NCBI GenBank assembly: GCA_021186555.1
Contig: JAJKFL010000330.1
Coordinates: forward strand, 25,783,444-25,847,443
Reading direction: 5' to 3'
DNA length: 64,000 nt
From: Reticulitermes speratus
Lineage: Eukaryota > Arthropoda > Insecta > Blattodea > Rhinotermitidae
The notes beneath the pieces are model-generated. The model did no database searches. It was not told the DNA's origin and saw only the letters and a list, made by a program, of their open reading frames with translations. A program made the position numbers and the translations under genes. Of the stretch, positions 12,701-27,700 are shown in pieces; the first letter of the stretch is position 1, and every line of letters begins with the position of its first letter.

Positions 12701-15700
12701 GATCCTATCAAGTAGCAGCGATTCAATAAACTTCTGGGATAATCCGTTTCAACAGTACTCTGGGTCAAAATGTGCAGGGTAAAAGCTTATCCCAAACATC
12801 ACAATACAAAAAAATGTATCCTATGCATGCAGTCAATCTTACGAGATTCTTCCTGCCTCCAATTACGAATATGAATTAACATGGTTCTGACACACCAAGT
12901 AGACAAATACTAACCTGTAACTGCTGACAACGCTGAGCAATGCTGTCAGAATGATGATTGCCATCAGCTATCAGTTTCTCACCAGCCTTACAAATATCAG
13001 TGCAGCGATCCCGATGGGCGGCAAAATCTGTCTCAAAGGCATCGTGCTTTTTAAGTAAACCTTGCACAGCTGCCATTGTGTCACCATAATCCTCAACCGA
13101 CAGCAGTTGCTGCTTCTCACTTGAGGGGGGGGGGGAAACAGCAAATAACATTAGAAAATATGCAGTACAACTGAGGATTTTAGATCACTTACAATAAAAC
13201 TTCACCAACTATGGAGGAACAACAGTGGTAGGAATAGAGTAGAACCCTGTTAGGAAGTCTTTCAAGGGACCAGAGGATTAGGGACTTCTTAAGCGGGAAG
13301 ACTTATTAAGAGGGAAGCTTATTAAAAGCAATAGGATTTCGGGACTTTAAAAATCAGACGTCTTACAGGGGAAAACTTCTTATGCGGGGACTTCTTATCT
13401 GGGTTCTACTGTGTGTACTTCTTTGCATTACACAGCATGAGGTGTGGTTCTGAGATACTAGCAGCACACAACATAAATATTCCTTCTTCCAGCAGTGTTT
13501 TGTGTAAAGCTAAGAACAGTTTAGTACAGTGAAACTGCCTTATAACTGGATTAAAACTGCTTGAAATATATTACAATCAAACCTGCAACTCACATTTCCA
13601 ACCTTTCTCTGGCCTTGCTAAAATGACAACAAAAGATAATTCACAAATACTATAATCACACAAAAGCAAGTAAAAAACAATGCTGGCACACTGCCTGACT
13701 CATGAGAAAAGAAAGTAACAGAATACTGTTAAAGTCATGATGAGGAAACTTAAGACAGAATTTCAGCACAATGCCTAAAGGTCAGATCAGTGCAACAGAC
13801 ACTGAAAATAATGTCAACATTCTGAAAGACATGGCTGAGTGAAAGCCTGAGGATGGGCTTTCAATTTCCAGCATTTGGACAGTGAGTTAAAACTGGATGA
13901 CATTCTGGAAAAGTGTATGAACTAGTGAAGAAATTACAATAGTCCATTTTCCAGATTTGTACATGACTCCTCCCCTTTGTTGCTCAATCATTCCTTCTCT
14001 CACAGTTTATGGAATTACATTATTAATTTTCCATTTCTCAATTTTAAAGACATTCATAATCCATTTCAGTTACTGTTTTATTAGTAGTAACAACATTCTG
14101 TACAAGTAAAATCTCAACACTTTTTCATTTTGTGGAGGATGAAGTGAACTTCAACAAACCCAAGCAACAGCACTGAAATCCTGGGTATGTTGTGTACTTG
14201 TGCATGTAGTGAATGTACTTACAATGCCACACAATCAAGACAAAGTACTGCATGTGTGACAGGCAGCACTAATGTCATACGTGATCACAACAAATGTAAA
14301 AGACTGTCAACTCTCTGTTCAACAATATATATTGTTTTTCCCGTTTCCCTGTAACTTTCAGATTTTGGGTTCAATCTAGGGTTATTTTCTTTATCTGAAA
14401 CTAATAAAGTTAGTTAGTTTCATCACAGAAGATATCAGTTCTGGAAATTCCATCATACTCATTATGGTCTGATGTCAATACGACAATGAAACAAGCCCAC
14501 TCATTGTATAACCTCACCTGATCCAAGCTTCCTCTTCCTCAACCTTGGCCAGGAACTGCTGGTATGTGAGAGACTCGTCCAGTTTCTGACCTCGGGTGGC
14601 TGCCATCTGTTTGAGCTCAGACCACGCCTGATTCAGAAGCTTCAGGCGCTGAATAAAGAAATAATCTCCCTGATGTACGTCTCAATCACAAGTCACATAC
14701 ACAGCAAACCTCCGCCTGATTTGTGTTCTTTTGAAACACAATGTGTTTCTATTGGCTCCCTGCCTCTATTCAGTAAATGCATTATAACAAGCTCCAAAGA
14801 GCACAATTCTTCTTGAGAAGCTTACAGTCACTCTGTCATGAAATTCCCCACCTTTCATTAAACCTGAAAACTCAGCACCATATTCACAAGTGTAAGCTAC
14901 TAGGGTCTATCCTGACCCTAATCAATCCAGCTACTGAAGTTCAAATTAAGAGTAACCTCCCATCTAAATCTAAGTCTCTCATGTGGGCTCTTCCCTTCAA
15001 CTTATAAAAGTTTTTGTTCAATACACTCATCATCTCTCGCATGTCTGATATATGCCTCAACCATCTTATCCCCATTCAGCAGATCACCACAAGAAAAACT
15101 GGTGTCCACTAAGTGAGAGGGTAAGAGTGAGACAGAGACAGAGAGGCGTTTTATTTTAACACGGCAGTCAATTGCTAAGATTCTATATCATCGGTGGTAA
15201 TGAATAACATAGGCATTTGAAACAATGGTGGAATGACAGTGATAGGGGAAACCAAGTTATATCCCAGTGCCAGCCATTAATGAACTTCGCTAGCAAAGCA
15301 CATGCTGACATCCATTCTGGTTCAACACCTTAAATGCTGCACAGATCACAAATGGCAGCACTGTACTTTTTAAACAACTAGTTTTCTTTTAAAAACACAT
15401 CTTGACTGGCACTGCCATGAGAAACCTCAAATTTCACAGCCTAACAAAGTCTGTCATATCATGAAACATACATTAACTAGAACACAGCAGCTAAGAAAGT
15501 ATACGGTTGCAGGGTTCACACTGTAAATCTGCACTTACACAGAATATCTACATAATTATAACCATATAAATAAAGGAAATAAGAAAAGACTACGACTGTT
15601 CTAACACCTCCGCATTACAAAACTTCCAAAAAGACTGACTCCAGAATTCTATTAAATTAGGATTTTATCAAAGCTATGGTCTGCTGGGATGTAGTGCTGT

Positions 15701-18700
15701 GTGGTCAGCCAGATGGGTACCAATGTCTCTGAGACCTGCTGCCTCCAACTTCAGGGCAGAAAACCCAGTCTCTTATCCCAGAAGACTGTAATATTAACAT
15801 TCATTCCTATGACAAAGGCAAATCTCATAAGATTTAATTATTTGAAACCAACCTGTTCAATTTCAGGAACACCAAGATTGGAGACATCCATCAACTTCTC
15901 TGCTGCCTCTTGAACAGCCTGGATAGCTGGTTCATGAGATGCCAATTCAGTCTCCAGTCGTTTGTGTTTCTTCTTCAAGTTCTGAACACCCGTCAGATCT
16001 CGTCCATAGTCATCACAACCCACCAACAACTTCTTTTCTCTGCAAAAGTGTTTTCTTTTCTGTGATGTAATTGTGGTATGGTCAATTAGGTGCACACAGA
16101 GTTGCAAAGGCTCTGATCCACTACACTAATCAGACCATCCATCATCAATAAAACTTTCTTCGATCTTTGTACATCTTCATATCTCAAACAAGACATTTTA
16201 CTGAGTATTGTTCAACAATGGATCACACACGATGAAGACATATTTGAGGCAAAGCATGTATGTTACTGCACCCCATAACCAAAATACTGGGGACAGGAAA
16301 GCTTATGTTTGGGAATAACTGTCATTACAGTACTGAATATTACTCTTAAAAAGGTGTAAATCAGCTTTATACCTCACTACTTGCACCTTCTGCTTCAGTA
16401 ATAAGCTGAATATAGACTTTCCAGGGTCTTTCATTTGAGGAGAACATATTATATTCTATTAACCCTTTTGCACCTAACATCAGGTATACCCATCACACAG
16501 TGTGATGGTCAAAATGCCAAACGATGGGTATAGCCGACAGCCCATCATGGACTTTATTATGCAACCTCCACTACAATTCTGGTCTGCTGCACATCACACT
16601 GGGCATTTAAGTTTGGTGCCAAAGGGTTGATCCAAGAAAATCAAGAGTGAACTTCATCATGTCATATTCTTACTTGATCCACGACTCTTCATCAGCAATA
16701 TCACGGAAGAACTGATGCAGAGTATTGGCTTCATTAAGTCTGGCCTGACGGTGAGCTGCCAAGTTCTTAATTCTTTCGTATCGTTCGTTGATTGACTGCC
16801 GCTTCTCCTGAATGCTTGCAGCATCAAACTGTCCACTTTCTATCAGTGAATCTGCTTGAGCATTCATGTCTAACAACAACAATGCATTATTATGAAAACA
16901 TTCACAGAACAAAGCTCCTAATTAGACATGCATTATACACCCCAAGTTCTGCATCTGCAACAAGTTTATCTTTGCCATAAATGTGTTTCTGAACCTTCAT
17001 CCTAAACTACGAAACTTTATAACCTTCATAAGTTTACTGTCAATGAAAATAAATGTGTCAATAGGCATACATCAGACAATATTCTTCACATATAAATCTA
17101 TTCTGCCCACAGTGCATGACAGAACTCAATGCATAGCTAAACTGTTCTATTTCCAATAATTAAATGAAACATAATCTTTATCATGCTTCATCAAATAAAT
17201 TTACACCTGCTACAAACTGGTAATAGCAGTAATTAAGTTGTAAATATACTCAACACACTTCATTATCAAAAAGTGCGGGTCATATGACTAACAAACCGTG
17301 GTCTGGAACAGATCTTTTACTGCAACCATCAAGATCGTCTTGTATCTACAACTGGGTCCCTGTATGGCAGCTGTCAAGGGTTTATTTTTTATCACAGTGG
17401 AAGCTTGCATCCACTGCAACACATATTCTTATCCTGCATTTTAGTCAACAACAATTTCTCAAAACAGGAATTTAAGAGCTAAAGCTCACACAAGAAGAAA
17501 TTTGTGATGACTGCATCTTCTGTCAAGCATTCCAAGAAGAAATCATATATGAGTATATGTAGCTTTGCTAATGTTACTCCCACCTCAAAATTCTGCAAGC
17601 CTGCCACATTCATAGCAAATCATAATAATTAGTGTGACGGTAAGGGACGCCACATGTCCACACATACCCCCAAAATGTTCGAACTCACGGTTACTTTTCC
17701 TTTTCATAAGCCAACCTTAAATCTAATTTTCACTTTCAAACTGTCAGCTTGTTAACCATCCCAAATTCTGATTAGACTACAATACACATACTGAATCTCA
17801 TCAACCAACTTCCATAAATGATACAAAAAAATCCTTCAGATGTTAGTGTAGAGTAAGATGGAAGTAATAAAAAAAGCATGTAAAATTTAAAGGCAATCAC
17901 AGTGGTAATTACAGAATATAACAATTGAGGACACAGATAATCCTTCCTAGATATATTCCATTTCAGACTCATACACTAAACAGTTACACTTCTGCAATAG
18001 CTGAAGCACACTACAATGTACTGGAAATGACAGTGACAGGTTACTCTGGCAACACACACACTGTGAGAAAGGCTAAGCACCTGCTAACTGCATTTCAATC
18101 CCTTTCCCATTTGTCACTCATTTCTCACTTCCCTACCAGCTGACACAGCCATAACCTTCACCTGCAGGAGGAACAAAAGCCTACTGCACATGTATCTACA
18201 AACATATGCAATTTCATATTAAAGCAAGTTCACAGATAACAGGGAGTACAATTTACACTTATTATACTTGCATTGGTTACAATACTGATTTACCACAAAT
18301 ACAATGCAATCAAATTTCACTCTCTTTGAGCAGCAACAGCACATACACACAACAAAATAAGTTCTAAAGATTCAAAATAAAGATTAAATGAAAAATTAAT
18401 GTACTGTTGTATACCTTTGATGCGATCATCATGGGCTTGGATGTCCGCCTCAACCAACTGATGTTTTTTGATAAGATTCTGCACTGATGCAAGGTCTTTG
18501 CCAGAATCCTCGGATGTGAGAAGCGATTCAACTTCTCCCAGCCAGAAGTCCAAATCTTTAACTGCAGCAATGTATGTACGTTGTTTGTTTGCTTCCTTTA
18601 GCTTCACAGTCTTTTCAGTTGTCTTCTGAGTGAGGTACTCCCACTGGTCAGCAATGGATGCAAGACGAGCCTACAGCATTTAAAATCACATCATTGAAGC

Positions 18701-21700
18701 TTCACAGAATTCTTCAAGGGTTACCAACTTCATCCATACTACATGTTGGTTAGGAAAGTGTCCATTCTGGAGGGAACAACCACAGGCTCCTTAACATACA
18801 TGTCACTGTGAGAAGATTCAAGATATGAAATAAAGCAAACAGATATGTGGACCAGAACCTCCTAACAAAACAGTCATTATAGTAAAAACTCTTCTACAAC
18901 TGACTCCAAACTTGAATTGGAACTAAAGAACTGACACAGACAAAATATGTGCAAGTATTAAATTAAAAAATGTGACTAAATGAAATCAAACAAACATAAG
19001 CCTTAAAAACTCACTCACTGTGGCGTCCAGTCTGAATGTTCCCTTCACATAATAAACTGGCTTTTATGGTCATACCTCAATTCTTTCATTCTAAATTTCC
19101 AAATGTAATGCTTCAAAGCAGCCTTGATGTTTCTGTTAGCATTACATGAAACCATATGACAATGTGATCAATGCTTCATACACTGGGGAAAAAACCTTCA
19201 GTATCCAGTGGCCAAGAGGTTCGGCGTGCTTACAGGCACCACCAGGACTGTTTCCCAAAGGAGGGAGGTGGCGGCAGCAGCCAGAAAATTTGCTTACAAA
19301 CTCATATTTAGGACATTTAAGACTATGTTTATGGAGTTTGTTGAGAACACTGTTAACTGATTTTGTGTTCTGGATAGAAGAATACATGTTTTAAAATCAT
19401 TTTAATTTTTGGTGCTAATGTTTGGCTGGCATATTTCCTTCTTGCTTCAACTTTGATTTTTTAAAAATACACATGTGTGGGTGGCAGATACCTGGCTTGC
19501 CCTCCCTCCATGGGCTACTTCTAGATACTGCAAAAAAAGGTATGCTGTAGAGAAAGGATATATGGGATAAAGGGGGAAACTATTTCCCACTAAACCTATT
19601 TCATACCAATATTGATTTATTATCCAGACAAACACAATGCTTGAACACTGTACATTCATTTACTTTTCTACAGCATGTTATGGAAGAGGCCTCTTCCATA
19701 GCATACTTTTCCAATTATGTACTTGTGTTTCTGCCTGATTATGGCCGAATAAAATGACCGAAACATGCTGTAGAAAAGTAAATGAACGTACAGTGTTCAA
19801 GTGTTGTGTTTGACTGGATAATAAATCGATATTAACTAGCACAATGGGATGTTACCTATTTCATACCCAGTACTAACATGAACACATAAACTAAGAGTGA
19901 TTAAGATAACAGGGGATATTCCTAGGCATGAATGGAATAGTTTATATAAGAATACTAACTGAAGCAAGAATTTCTACAACAAATAATGAGAAATCAAGAA
20001 TACGGTGGTTTGGCCTCGAGAGAATACAAAGGACTGCTTTACATATGAAAATAAAGACAAAACACACAATTATAAAACGGCTGAACAGGGGAGTCCAAAC
20101 AGATCAATGGCTACATGTAAGAGAACGGTGGGTTAAAATAAGAAAAGATACCTGAAGGGGTACATGCAGAGAACAGGGGGCATGAATTAAGAGAAGTTAT
20201 GGGAAGAAAGACAACACAAGTGTAGTGATGACAACATGAAACCTGGAATTAAGTAACATTTTGTTTTGCATTGAAGTAGCAACAGTATGTATTACATTTA
20301 TACACAACAAGCTAACCAACCTGAACTGCTTCCTCAGAACCTGCACACTGATGTTTATCGATCAAATTCTGGCCCATGGCAAGCACACTTTGAATTCTAT
20401 CAGCATTAGCTGCTAACTCAGCTTCAAAGGCTTGATGTTTCTGATGTTTGGACTGAATATTTGCTGGATCCTTGTAGCTCTCCTCAGTTGCTAACTGCAG
20501 TTTCTCTGCAATCCAATTCTCCATCTCATCTGCATCTCGACTGAAAGTATTTTAATTGTACAGAGTGTTTTACTTAACTGCAATGTAGTCTGGTCAAGCA
20601 TGCAAGCTCCACTTCCAAGCTTTTCTGCAAATACCATCAAATCATGAGGATGGCCAAAATCAAGACCACCACATGCTATAATGAAAGACTCACATTCTGT
20701 CAATGTGTATACTGTTTAGTCATTCAGTCAAAATTTTCTTCCAAATTTTGCCATTTCATACCTACCAGCTTTACATCCTGTATTCTCAAACCTAATATCT
20801 GGGAATGTCAATTCATTTCCCATACTAGAACATCAACCTGTTAAAATTTAACTGTACAACATAATTTTTTAAACTACAAAGTCATGCCATTTGCTTTTAC
20901 TGTCAAGAATCTAAAGGTTTTCCATTACCTCTGGAAAAATCTTTGTCTGTACTATAGGTTAAAGCTTGTTTACAGTACACTTTTAATCACAAGAAACAAT
21001 CCTTAACCACTCGGCATTCTTTAATTATCTTCATATTTAATCCATTCTTTACGGGCAGTTATCCAATTTCCTAACGTTACAACTACCAGTACATCCACTT
21101 CACACTTGTCCAACATATTTCTGCTTCTCCTTTGTTTCTCTGGTTTGTCAATGTTTTTGCAACAATAACAAAAATTAAAACAGACAGTTCAGCTGCATGA
21201 AAATACCTACAACTGGACAACAGTATTGGTATTGCTTGTGTGCTTGGCAAAAACAAAAGATACAACAGCTTCCTCCTCAAAAAAGCAATGTCAGACTGTG
21301 TAAGACCCGTGTTTGTGCCTTTACCGTACAAAATGTGACCTACAAAACCAGGCTCTTCACAGCACATTTGTAGAACCAAAGAGATGTGTTCTTCAGTAAC
21401 AAAGGAATCTATCCTCACATTCAGAACAAATTTATTTGTGCACAAAATTATCATGCTGCTTGATATGTCAATTTGATTACCTCCATTTGGTTTCTCTACA
21501 ATTCTGTATCACAAACTGTTACAAAGACATGCACATTTATTTGGTATTAGTTGTGAATACTTGGCTCAATTACAGCTGCTCAGCAAAAAAAAATCTCAGC
21601 TCCACACATGTTTCAGATACTGTGTGATAAAAGTTAAACATACCTAAATTGCTGGAGAGTCTGTGACTCGCCAAGGCGAGAGCGCTTCTCTATAAGTGCC

Positions 21701-24700
21701 TCCTTCAAGTGGAACCATCTATCCAATACCTGACGTCGCTTTTCATCAATTGGTTGTGAAGCGTAATGCTCTGCTGCTATCAGCTGGTCTGCCAGTGTTT
21801 GTAAAGCTGCTATTTTCTCTTCCTGAAAACCAAACCTACTGTAAATTCTATATCCTAGAAGAAAACAGCTCACTAATATCAATGGGACACTGAAAATATG
21901 AAAACAGGAATCACGCCTGTTATATCTACTTCCAGAGAAAACCAATCATTACCCTAACACAACCAATATAACTCAGAATAAAATTATTTAGATAAACAAG
22001 GACAATTTAGTAGTCTGATTCAAGTATTGGGAGTTGTCAAAATTCTAACACTTCTGAGTACTGCTTCATTACTTAAGGCAATTTCTGGAAAGTTTGTAGC
22101 TGCATTCATGATGCAATTTTATGCCCCAAAGTGAAGATGATATCGGTGAAGAAGGTTTAACAGTCTTGTCAGACAAGTTAAACTTACTGTGAAGATAAAA
22201 AAAGACATTTTCCAGTGGAGTTTCAAGCAAATACACACACCTACTTATTTCGTAGTACTATTGAGGTGAGAGTAATTTTACTTTGTTGTTGAATGTGTTT
22301 GAAATTACCATGGAGTACACATGGAAAATATGTGATTTCCTGGTGGCTCAAAAGATAAATTCAGATTTTGTTTTCTTCAAACACATGTAAGGCCAAAGCT
22401 TCACTCAACACGATCTGCGATTTCAGTTTCTGATATTCAGAACTTACATGGGCATTGATGGCCTTATCAAAGTCCTCATGCTTTTTGATGAGTGCCTCCA
22501 CATTATCCCCTTTGGAGTCCACTTCTTCTGCCTGTAAGAAGGCTTCACGGGATGACATCCAGTTCTCTGCCTGTTCACAATCTCTATAGAAAAGCTGCAA
22601 CTCCAGACACTGGTCAAGTTGCATACGACGTGCAATCCAAGCCCTGAAAAATTGTAACCAAGACTTATGCTTGTTCTCAGTAACAACAAAGACTTAAGAA
22701 AATTAAAATACAACCGTACATAGCTTACTTTTCTAGCTCTTGTCGAGCTTCAGTCATGCTCTCCAATTTTTCTTGGATTTCAACACTGGCATAATGACCA
22801 GACTGCAATAGTTGTTGACCAAAAAGTTCAAAAGCTTGGAATGTTCCAGCACGTGCATCAATCTCAGTGCGATGTTCCTGAAACAACAAAAGAACCATAC
22901 ACTTCCAAACAGAAAACTCACTGGCAACAATAGAAAATTCAAATTAATTACACTCATTCATTTCATACCTTCACAAAACTATGACATACAATCTGGCACA
23001 TTTGCACAGGCAACCACAGCCAATACAGTTATGTCAAATAATAATTGTGGTACATGTTATTCAATCAACGACTTCAGGCAGTACTGTACATTGCACATGG
23101 AAATATGAAGGTAATACTGTTTGTCATTCAGACGTCCATTCCTTAAGCTCAGAAAATCCAAACTGTGTATTCTGAGCAATAATCTAGTAAAGTCATGACA
23201 TGGAACAGAAACAGTTAAGTTGCCAAACTTAAAACACACCAGAACTGACAGAATATAATTCTTAAACAGAGGGTTGCAAAAAGTTTCACAAACTAGAGAT
23301 GCAATGTAGCCAAATTATACCATCAACAACAGTCAGTAACTCAGATCCCAATAATAATTAAGATGGCAATGTTACGAAGTTTCACTTTTGTTACACAGAC
23401 TGTTAGTGTCTGTTAATTCAAACATGATAACATAAATAAACAGGTATTATTCAGATTAAGTAGTGATCATAATTAAACATGCTTTGTGCGGACTGTACTG
23501 TTTGTTTGATGTTGTTTATGTTACTATTTTGGGTTGGCCCTGTATCCTAATTTTGTTAAAACTGCATTCAGAACATTACACAATGCCAAATGGCCACTGC
23601 ACACTGGACAAGTAGTGTACCTGTGGAACCCCATAGTGGGCATCTATCTCTGCTCGGTGGTTCTATAAGAAAAGAATATCAAAGTCACCTTTCCACATGT
23701 CCAACAGGCACACAAAAAATACAAAAATCACTGCTTCTGAACAATGCTTTCAATTTATCATAACAAAACTGATTAAATATTTCAAGTACGGCAAAAAATT
23801 ATCCTTGCAAGCAATGCCGAAAAGAATAAATTTTGAAATATTAAAAATCAAAAGTGGTTTTCATATGTACAAACCACATTAATTTAAACAAGGCTTCAAC
23901 ATTTTGTAATGTATTCCCTTCTGCAAGAATCAGTAACAAGGCAGTGGAACTGAAGAGTCCATGCTGTGTGTTCCTCTTTCAGTTACAAACACATATGAAT
24001 TACAGTGAAGTCCAAGTTTAAAATGTATTTCAACAAATCTGGTCTTACGTTAATGAATTCCACACTACACATTATGAGGCCCTCATTTCACATACTCTTT
24101 CACATATGACCATCTCTCTCTATCTCTACTTGAATCAATACAATGTCTATTTCATGTATTCCCTCATTAGTTGAGAGAAGTAAAATAATTCACCCACGAG
24201 AAGGACCATTAAAAGCTTCCAAAAATCTTACCTTCCTTCTCCACCCAAACTATGTCACTAAGAATTTCCCTTCCATAATTATAATTTGTGGGGATCACTT
24301 ATTCCTTTTATAATCTTATTCCTCATTCTAAACATCATTAAAAAATTCCACAAAATCCCCACTCAAAGATATAATTCAATGAGAAAGATTCATAATTTTC
24401 TCAAGGGCACACACTAACAATACAGGTTTAACCATTCCTATGTTTTACTGATGACGATAATGCCATGGCTTCTGATTACAGCTGTGTTGCTACCTGCTGA
24501 TCACACAAGACTTATCTGAAGGAATATTTACTGTGGAATGTCGAGCCACTATTTACAAACTGTGTAGCCACAGGGTATAATCTGATCATTTACACTACCT
24601 TTGCATTGACCTGACTTATTCAATAATGTCTTGAAATAGTGTGAAGCAGCAATAACTGAAAAATTTCATTCACATACACAGGAATGCTGACTGCTTAAAA

Positions 24701-27700
24701 AAATGAAATGCTGTTGGTGTATGCCCCTGCACTGTGAAAGCAGAGAATGTGAGACTTAGCGCCTTGAATTTTGAGATATGAGATGACCCAAGTAAGACAT
24801 CAGACACAGGAATAAGATGTGCACTGTACTAGTAACACACTGCATACATAGAAGCCCAGAGTTTTCATGGGCATAAAAATTTCAAATAATTCTGTGACTG
24901 CCTCCTTCCCGACACCACACAAAATATCTTTTCACACGAGACAGTGGCCCAAAGGCACTGCCCTCTACCAATGCAGGGAAACTTAGCACATTACATGCCT
25001 CCAAAGCATAAGAATGGCTTAAACTCTTTGGTCAAAACAAGAGATATTATCTCCTGTCCATTCTCTGAGACATGCCTGACTTTCCTCCTTACAATTCGTA
25101 GGTACTGACTTCCAACTCTGCCCACAAATTGAAACACTGCACCTTCAATTAATGTACCCAAATGCAAAGAGGCGTACCTTTATTAAAATCCCTAATTACC
25201 GCTCTCTAAATGGTTACATCAATGACAAATCTTCTGTTTATGGTCTGGTCATTGGATGCATGGTCTGGGGTCTGACTTACAGACCATGGCCAGATACACA
25301 TGCTTCAGCATTACAAATTAAGAACCTGATTTTATGATGGACAGAATCATGACCAATTCTGTAATATCTTCAAGGGCACATGTGTGTCTTTTGTAAGAAA
25401 ACATTATAATTTAATCCTTCCTGAATGTGCTCAGTGTATCCGTACGTTTTAGAAGCCACAAAATTCTTCTAGCACCATAAATGAGACACGACAATTAAAT
25501 AACAGGACTACCTGTTCTGTACAGCAAATGGTAACATGATTCTGCAATTTTATACCAGTCACTGGGATTCAGAGTATTTTGTGATTGCAGTATGTTTTAC
25601 AATGGACACAGTGTTTGTCAAAAACATGGGTGATAAATTGTTAGAACAGCAAATAAACATTAAAATGTAGCAAAATTAAGAAAAAAAGTTACAACAGGTT
25701 TATGGAAAGGAGATAATAAACAGAACACAAGTTTTTGTGTTGGTTAAGCAATTTAAGTTTGAAGGAAAAACATTACACATGAAAAAAGGATGTGGCCATC
25801 TGACAACTTTCTGAACTCATCAATATTTGAGAACAGGTACTTACACAGTGACAAAATGCTCATTTAGTGACTATTCAAAAGATACAGGAAGAAGTGAATA
25901 TGAACAGAAACAGAGTAATACTGATCTTGACCAAAGATCTGAACATGATGACTGTCATAACAAAACAGTACTGAAAAGCATCAGTCAAAGCAAAAGTGAG
26001 GATAAAAGTAATTTCTCAGACATTTCAGCAAGACTGTTTCAAGAACATGAACACATCGGTTGTGCCTGGTGATGAGATGTGGATAAGTCCTGAGCCTTCA
26101 AGACCAAAAAAGGCAAGAATATCACTATCAAAGCCAAAACTATGCTAATCTGTTTCTCATATCACAGAATACCCATTACAAATTTGTTCCTCTAAAACAT
26201 CACTCAACCAAACATTTCACCTTTTTAAGTCTTAGAATGTTTATGGCAGTGTATTTTTTGGTGGCACATACCAAATCTTTGGCCAGGCAAAATACATTCT
26301 GCATCATAACAGCACATCTTCCCATACAGAACTTTCACTAAAACAAGTTATTTGGGAGGATTAAACCCAATACACGACAATTCCACAGCTAAGTCTGTGA
26401 GCAATGGCAATGTAATGACAGTACGAAAAGGGCTTTGAACAGTGACTTCCAGCTGGGTTTCCAGGTATTGATGATACATGTGGTGCACACGTATGTCAAA
26501 TAATAAGCAGCTGGAAAGAATCACACACTCACTACTGGTTAGCGCCAATTTTTCTCTCCACAGACTCAATTCAGTTATATCTCCGATCTTGTGCAGCTGA
26601 AAAATTTTCTGACTCCCCTGTCATACCCAACTTCTGTATGCAGTGGAATATTCTTACTCAGTCTGGTACACCAAAGTTTGAAGTAAGGTGGACAAGGGTA
26701 GGACCTGATCCTGCTGCTATTCAAACCTTTTAGCTACTTGATACTATTACTATAACTGGTCTACATTCTTACTATATTAACTTAAAAGGACTTAGGCTCC
26801 TTACATGGCAAACTTAAAAAAGAAAAGCTCTTAAGTTAAAACAAAACAGGGTAATGCCTTTCACAGCCCATGCCACATGACCATCTATATTGCTGCCACA
26901 TGGAAATTTCTGCAGGCAGTCAAACTTGCTTGAAAGTATAAATATTCACTGCTAACCAAAAGATCTGTAAGTGAAATGTGCAGAACTGTGTTGATTAAAA
27001 ATATGACACACAAACCATCAAAGAAATTGATATTCTAAATTTTAATAATTGTTTTGTTGTTTTCTTAAAAGCATTTAGTACTTTTTAATTTAGAGGTAAA
27101 AAATGACAGTGGTTTTACCACAGTGACACAAGATGAAATGAAAAACCAGCTGACATTACTTACACGACGACTGTAGGTTAAAAGCAATATTTTCATGCAT
27201 TCCATGCCACCTCAATTCCAAACCATGTGACTCAATCTCCTGCATTGTAAAGAAAAAATGGAGAAGACACCATTTATGAAGATGCAATTACTTCAATTTA
27301 ACAGCGCCAAGTAAATGGCGGCAATAAAACTTTAAGAGTAAGAAACTGGCACCTCACTGTGATTTGGAGGCCACAGGACAGTAAGTATTATTATATATAC
27401 TGCCTGCAATTATCACACTGTGCTTGAAAAAAATGTGAAAATGCCTTGGGAAACCGAGACACTGAATTCCTTGACTTTGCTAAGAAAGTTTTACTTCTCC
27501 TGAAACAGCCACATAGAAAACTGTGAAGTTTGTTTTTGCAACAGTTTTCATAATAACAATATCCTTACCTGATGCCTTTCAAGCAAAGCCTCAGCCCCTG
27601 TTACATCATTAGCCAGCTCATCGCTAGACACCAAACCCATCATGCTATTGATCCATGACATGAGGTCACGGTAGTCACTGAGGAAACGTTGCAAGTCATA

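Noticed and set aside
19198..19260. tRNA/SINE-like string AGTGGCCAAGAGGTTCGGCG
   Set aside because: It looks like an A box, but no B box occurs at the right distance.
21083..21454. 123-codon minus-strand frame between exons 25 and 26
   Set aside because: Intronic, no recognisable domain, no splice sites that keep the spectrin frame; likely chance.
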